In this document: in pieces, positions 7,821 through 10,341 of the stretch
Layout: every line of letters begins with the position of its first letter
Position numbering within the stretch: the stretch's first letter is position 1
Assembly (NCBI GenBank): GCA_002351365.1
Contig: DEGE01000015.1
Coordinates: 7,211-17,551 of the forward strand
Reading direction: 5' to 3'
Source: Candidatus Saccharibacteria bacterium UBA2834
GTDB lineage: Bacteria; Patescibacteriota; Saccharimonadia; Saccharimonadales; Saccharimonadaceae
Length of the DNA: 10,341 nucleotides
The notes under the pieces: generated by a model
What the model was told of the DNA's origin: nothing
Seen by the model: only the letters and a program-made list of their open reading frames with translations
The model's database searches: none
Made by a program: the position numbers and the translations under genes

Positions 7821-8524
7821 TACTTGGCGCCCTTCCGAGCGAGAACTGTCAGAATGGTGAGCCAGATGCATTTGAGGTCTAGCAAAACTGAGGCGTTCTT
7901 GGCGTAGAAATATTCTAGTTGCAAACGCTCGTGGAAACTGACATCAGAACGACCATTAGCTGCCCACCACCCAGATATACCGGGCTTCACGCTCTCGTAA
8001 ATCGAATGATTACCCCCGTGTTCATCGAGTTCGCCAATCGTAAGCGGGCGCGGGCCAATTAGGCTCATGTCGTTTCGGAGGATATTGAAAACCTGAGGCA
8101 TCTCATCAAGGCTTAGTTTGCGAAGAATTTTTCCGACTTTGGTAATGCGGGGATCATTCTCTAGTTTTTGATATTGACCCCATTCATCTGAGAGCTCGCG
8201 ATTATTCGCCAAAAGGTCTGCGAGAATTTTGTCGGCATTTGGAATCATTGAGCGGTATTTATAAAGTTCGAAAACTTTACCGTCCTTACCAACACGTTTG
8301 TGTTTGTAGAAAATTGGTGCAGTATCGCCAGAGGCCAGGTAAGCTAGTTTGACCGCAGCCGTAAGTGGTACTAAAAAGAGGCACCCCGTGATGCCAAAAA
8401 CAACATCAAAGCTACGCTTTACGATGCTGTACGATAATTTCTTAATTTTTTGTTGATATAATGCCTCCGTCGAATTGGCGTAAACCACACGATCAGCACT
8501 TATCGCTATACGCTCTTCTTCCAT
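7820..8524 (-). CDS. Priming undecaprenyl-phosphate sugar-phosphate transferase (bacterial sugar transferase family)
   Basis: Starts the repeat unit by moving a sugar-1-phosphate from a UDP-sugar to undecaprenyl phosphate at the inner face of the membrane. The 234-residue protein is the short monotopic catalytic core. It has KRSFDVVFGITGCLFLVPLT (36-55) with the single re-entrant hydrophobic helix, HKRVGKDGKVFELYKYRSM (75-93), the ENDPRITKVGKILRKLSLDE stretch (122-141) with the catalytic Asp-Glu at 140-141, MPQVFNILRNDMSLIGPRP (142-160), and a GISGWWAANGRSDV stretch (182-195). It lacks the multi-span N-terminal half of WbaP/CpsE-type enzymes. An N-terminal arm of 35 residues precedes the core. 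First gene of the block; ATG at 8524 has only a weak GAGAG about 10 bases upstream. Whether the sugar is glucose, galactose or an N-acetyl sugar cannot be told. Confidence 0.94.
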   Translation of the reverse strand: MEEERIAISADRVVYANSTEALYQQKIKKLSYSIVKRSFDVVFGITGCLFLVPLTAAVKLAYLASGDTAPIFYKHKRVGKDGKVFELYKYRSMIPNADKILADLLANNRELSDEWGQYQKLENDPRITKVGKILRKLSLDEMPQVFNILRNDMSLIGPRPLTIGELDEHGGNHSIYESVKPGISGWWAANGRSDVSFHERLQLEYFYAKNASVLLDLKCIWLTILTVLARKGAK

Positions 8525-8576
8525 ATACTGCTAACTCTCACAAAGCAGCACCGAAAAGACGTATAATTCCCGCAGT

Positions 8577-8582
8577 TTTATA
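8577..8582 (-). promoter_or_regulatory. Candidate -10 box for the polysaccharide operon (TATAAA)
   Basis: TATAAA, preceded by TG, lies 52 bases upstream of the priming transferase ATG. It resembles the TGTATAAT box of queH, but no good -35 hexamer is seen at 16-18 bases. Weak; the operon may instead be read from the queH promoter. Confidence 0.22.
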
Positions 8583-8640
8583 CATAATAGTCGGTCCCAA
8601 TTACTCTTATGTTTGATTATTAAAGAGACACTGATAGGAT

Positions 8641-8733
8641 AAAAATTGTACTCCCCAAAAGTGCCGGCTGGAACCTTCTGCATTCTGCGTTTTAGGCAAA
8701 AACATAAGACCGACCCAATTAAGGGAGTACAAT
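8641..8733 (-). terminator. Possible long-loop intrinsic terminator or attenuator
   Basis: Read on the minus strand, the 11-base arm 8733-8723 and its perfect complement 8655-8645 would close a helix whose 3' arm runs straight into a short U tract (8645-8641). The loop is long, about 67 bases, and contains one arm of the second inverted repeat. It could end queH transcripts or regulate read-through into the polysaccharide operon. The long loop and only five U residues make this tentative. Confidence 0.3.
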
Positions 8734-8764
8734 CAATGTTTTTGCTTTTCGCCACATACGAAAA

Positions 8765-9490
8765 CTAAAACGCTATATTAATATGCAGATGTTCCGCTTT
8801 TATTTTATCACGTTTTTGGTTTTTTGGAAATGCTTTTGCGATGGCCGCGTCGAGCTGAGTTGGAATTAAGATATTACCCGTCTTGCTCTCCTCGATAACT
8901 TTACGCACATTGGCATTGGTTGGTGAAATACCGATTTTCTTGAGCTTGCGATTTAGCTCGCGCCCGACACCAGATTCTTCTTCCGAAAAGACACAGCCAC
9001 AGTATTTTTGCATATAGAGACCAATTGCACGTGCAGTATCCTGCCCCTCTTGCCAGCCTTCGCGAAAGTCTCGATAGAGGAAGTCTAGACCGATTTCATT
9101 GGCGAGACCATACATGAGTTCTTCGATATACTCGTGTTTTTGATAGATGCTGTACAACAGCGTGGTTGATACAGTATCGAAGCCATTCTGCTTGGCGTAC
9201 TCCATCGCTTTGCGGAGGCGTTTGGGATAGCAATAATCTTCACAGCGAGTCGTTAGCTTATCCGCCACATTACAAACGAACTCATCGAGACCATAGGCAT
9301 CTTCGATAATCAATTCTACGCCGACTAACTTGGCGTATTCTTTGAGGCAATCGCGGCGAGCCTTGTATTCAGCATAGGGGTGAATATTCGGGTTATACCA
9401 ATAGAGCGTCGGCTCGATGCCCTCTTCGCGAAGAGATTTGATGCAATAGACGCTACAAGGCGCACAACAAGTATGTAGTAATAGCTTCAT
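8765..9490 (-). CDS. queH: Epoxyqueuosine reductase QueH
   Basis: Catalyses the last step of queuosine synthesis, reducing epoxyqueuosine in the anticodon wobble position of tRNAs for Asp, Asn, His and Tyr; QueH is the non-cobalamin alternative to QueG. The 241-residue protein begins with LLHTCCAPCS (4-13), giving Cys8, Cys9 and Cys12, then WYNPNIHPYAEYKAR (31-45), TTRCEDYCYPKRL (80-92), STTLLYSIYQKHE (108-120) and YCGCVFSEEE (163-172). These cysteines supply the iron-sulfur and metal ligands of the family. Two oddities: the second pair is spaced C-x3-C (Cys83, Cys87) where I remember C-x2-C in most members, and a 60-residue tail follows the CGC motif. ATG at 9490 has no ribosome binding site but a -10 box 8 bases upstream. 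No other queuosine gene is visible. Confidence 0.92.
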   Translation of the reverse strand: MKLLLHTCCAPCSVYCIKSLREEGIEPTLYWYNPNIHPYAEYKARRDCLKEYAKLVGVELIIEDAYGLDEFVCNVADKLTTRCEDYCYPKRLRKAMEYAKQNGFDTVSTTLLYSIYQKHEYIEELMYGLANEIGLDFLYRDFREGWQEGQDTARAIGLYMQKYCGCVFSEEESGVGRELNRKLKKIGISPTNANVRKVIEESKTGNILIPTQLDAAIAKAFPKNQKRDKIKAEHLHINIAF

Positions 9491-9498
9491 TGTTATTC

Positions 9499-9504
9499 AT
9501 TATA
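9499..9504 (-). promoter_or_regulatory. -10 box of queH (TATAAT), implying a leaderless transcript
   Basis: A perfect TATAAT, preceded directly by TTG, ends 8 bases before the queH ATG. Transcription would begin about 7 bases downstream, at or within a base or two of the start codon. No Shine-Dalgarno sequence lies upstream of the ATG, which agrees with leaderless initiation. No good -35 hexamer was found. Confidence 0.5.
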
Positions 9505-9535
9505 CAATAAAAGTGGGTGGCTTAATCTGTTATGC

Positions 9536-9564
9536 TTGACAAAATTTGCATTTTTTGATATAAT
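9536..9564 (+). promoter_or_regulatory. Consensus sigma-70 promoter of the ADP-ribosylglycohydrolase gene
   Basis: TTGACA (9536-9541) and TATAAT (9559-9564) are both perfect matches, separated by exactly 17 bases. The expected start of transcription is near 9571, giving an untranslated leader of about 47 bases. This is the strongest promoter in the window, and it points away from queH. Confidence 0.88.
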
Positions 9565-9601
9565 ATGGGTATGCGGTGATATTGCCGTAAAAATCCCAGA
9601 T

Positions 9602-9608
9602 AAGGAGG
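9602..9608 (+). promoter_or_regulatory. Strong ribosome binding site (AAGGAGG)
   Basis: AAGGAGG, complementary to the 16S rRNA 3' end, lies 9 bases before the ATG at 9618. Together with the consensus promoter it predicts strong expression and settles the start over the in-frame ATG six codons later. Confidence 0.8.
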
Positions 9609-9617
9609 AACACACTT

Positions 9618-10341
9618 ATGGTACATTCAAAAAACATGAATTTGGAAGCACAGGTACGAGCTGGCGTGATTGGTCACGCAATTGGTGACGCATTGGGCGT
9701 CCCGGTAGAGTTTTCGAGTCGTGAGAGCCTGCAAAAGAGGCCGATTCGCGACATGGAGGGCTTCGGCGTCCACAATGTTCCGGCCGGCACTTGGTCGGAT
9801 GACACCTCGATGGAGATTGCGCTGATGCAGTCGCTGATTGATTGCGGCTACGTCAACTACGACGACATCATGAGGAACTTTGGCAAGTGGGCCTACGATG
9901 ACGAATTTACTGCCACCGGCAGGACTTTCGACATTGGCCGCACCTGCTCGGCGGCCATCAGTAATTATCTGATTGGCCACAAAAGTCCGAAGAACTGTGG
10001 CGAAACCGGCGAGCGTAGCAACGGTAACGGTTCGCTGATGCGAATCCTGCCCGTGGCCTACATTTGCTGGGCCCAGAATCTCTCAGATGAAGACACGTTC
10101 AGGCTGACGCGCGATGTATCCGCCCTAACTCACGCTCACGAAATCAGCGTAGCGGGCTGCTACATCTACGTCAACTTTATCCGCCACCTGTTGGATGGTG
10201 ACGATAAAACCGAGGCCTACGCCAAGATGCAGCAACATGACTATTCGATGCTGTCCGAGGAGACCCGTTATGCCTACAGGCGTCTGTTGGCGGGCAATAT
10301 CGCAGAATGCGAGATGGACGAGATTTCTTCGAGCGGCTACG
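9618..10341 (+). CDS. ADP-ribosylglycohydrolase family protein, C-terminus cut by window edge
   Basis: Member of the ADP-ribosyl-(dinitrogenase reductase) hydrolase/DraG-like family, dinuclear magnesium enzymes that remove ADP-ribose from proteins, nucleic acids or small molecules in the cytoplasm. The 241 visible residues include RAGVIGHAIGDALGVPVEF (14-32), the metal-binding GTWSDDTSM (57-65), FDIGRTCSAAI (104-114), ERSNGNGSLMRILP (132-145) and LTHAHEIS (170-177). The remaining metal-binding C-terminal Asp motif is beyond the right edge; family proteins are usually around 250-350 residues. It is transcribed away from queH from a consensus promoter with a strong ribosome binding site. Sampled DNA is 52-58% G+C and codons favour G/C endings, unlike the A+T-rich polysaccharide genes. 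The modified substrate cannot be read from the sequence; no ADP-ribosyltransferase partner is in the window, though one may lie further right. Confidence 0.92.
   Translation, partial: MVHSKNMNLEAQVRAGVIGHAIGDALGVPVEFSSRESLQKRPIRDMEGFGVHNVPAGTWSDDTSMEIALMQSLIDCGYVNYDDIMRNFGKWAYDDEFTATGRTFDIGRTCSAAISNYLIGHKSPKNCGETGERSNGNGSLMRILPVAYICWAQNLSDEDTFRLTRDVSALTHAHEISVAGCYIYVNFIRHLLDGDDKTEAYAKMQQHDYSMLSEETRYAYRRLLAGNIAECEMDEISSSGY

Larger units (their letters stand above)
8525..8764 (-). other. Intergenic leader region with interleaved inverted repeats, upstream of the polysaccharide operon
   Basis: 240 bases between queH and the priming transferase. It holds a perfect 11-bp inverted repeat (8645-8655 with 8723-8733) and a second, 15-bp inverted repeat interrupted by a 10-base bulge on one side (8590-8596 plus 8607-8614 with 8700-8714). 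The arms alternate, so both helices together would make a pseudoknot. The motif CCCAATTA is directly repeated at 8596-8603 and 8714-8721, each time next to the arm of the second helix. A 74-codon frame with GTG start crosses the region but has no ribosome binding site or recognisable domain. The strand is given as minus because both flanking genes read that way; the element itself is symmetrical and the strand is not proven. Confidence 0.5.

Noticed and set aside
7821..7871. Upstream ATG extension of the DUF4422 protein
   Set aside because: Adds 17 unconserved residues inside the priming transferase gene; the GTG overlapping its stop codon is more likely the start.
8531..8755. 74-codon minus-strand frame (GTG start) filling the space between queH and the priming transferase
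   Set aside because: No ribosome binding site, no recognisable domain, and its whole length is accounted for by the inverted-repeat structure; kept only as a remark in the leader entry.
8525..8764. JUMPstart/ops element or transposon-end interpretation of the repeats
   Set aside because: No GGCGGTAG-type core on either strand; the repeats interleave rather than sit at two ends, so they do not look like insertion-element termini.
9627..9980. 117-codon minus-strand frame opposite the ADP-ribosylglycohydrolase gene
   Set aside because: Antisense shadow of a clear family gene in G+C-rich DNA; no start signals and no family likeness.
1..10341. CRISPR array, tRNA, rRNA, transposase, integrase or defence system
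   Set aside because: No regularly spaced repeats, no cloverleaf or rRNA-like stretch, and no such protein among the frames read.

Overview
The window looks like a capsule-type or wall-polysaccharide locus from a monoderm bacterium. One block of seven genes on the minus strand, from about 8524 down to the left edge, encodes a complete Wzx/Wzy-style route in minimal form. In transcription order these are a priming sugar-phosphate transferase, a DUF4422 glycosyltransferase, a family 2 glycosyltransferase, a Stealth-family phosphotransferase, a repeat-unit polymerase, a flippase, a VanZ-like membrane protein and finally an LCP (LytR-CpsA-Psr) ligase that runs off the left edge (eight genes counting the LCP protein). 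They lie end to end with gaps of at most about 30 bases, or with overlaps of 1 to 44 bases, so I infer one operon.

Inferred pathway: the priming enzyme loads a sugar phosphate onto undecaprenyl phosphate. The two glycosyltransferases and the Stealth enzyme extend it, the latter probably through a phosphodiester. Wzx flips the repeat unit, Wzy polymerises it, and the LCP protein attaches the polymer to the cell wall. The role of VanZ is unknown. No Wzd/Wze tyrosine kinase and no nucleotide-sugar synthesis genes are visible; they may lie elsewhere.

Upstream of the operon is a 240-base intergenic stretch (8525-8764) without a convincing gene. It holds two long inverted repeats whose arms interleave, which is the most unusual structure in the window and may be an RNA leader, terminator or attenuator. 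Next comes queH (epoxyqueuosine reductase, tRNA queuosine synthesis) on the same strand, with a -10 box so close to its ATG that the mRNA may be leaderless. Divergently, a fully consensus sigma-70 promoter drives an ADP-ribosylglycohydrolase gene that is cut by the right edge.

Organism: LCP ligase and the absence of outer-membrane export genes argue for a monoderm. The LCP protein has the three-membrane-segment, accessory-domain layout common in Bacillota. Sampled 60-base blocks are near 50-58% G+C in the LCP, queH and ADP-ribosylglycohydrolase genes but near 30% in the polymerase, the usual mosaic of a polysaccharide cassette. The standard genetic code fits everywhere. Bacillota, or a Saccharibacteria-like lineage, are possible hosts; I cannot decide between them. 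No tRNA, rRNA, CRISPR array, transposase or integrase was seen.
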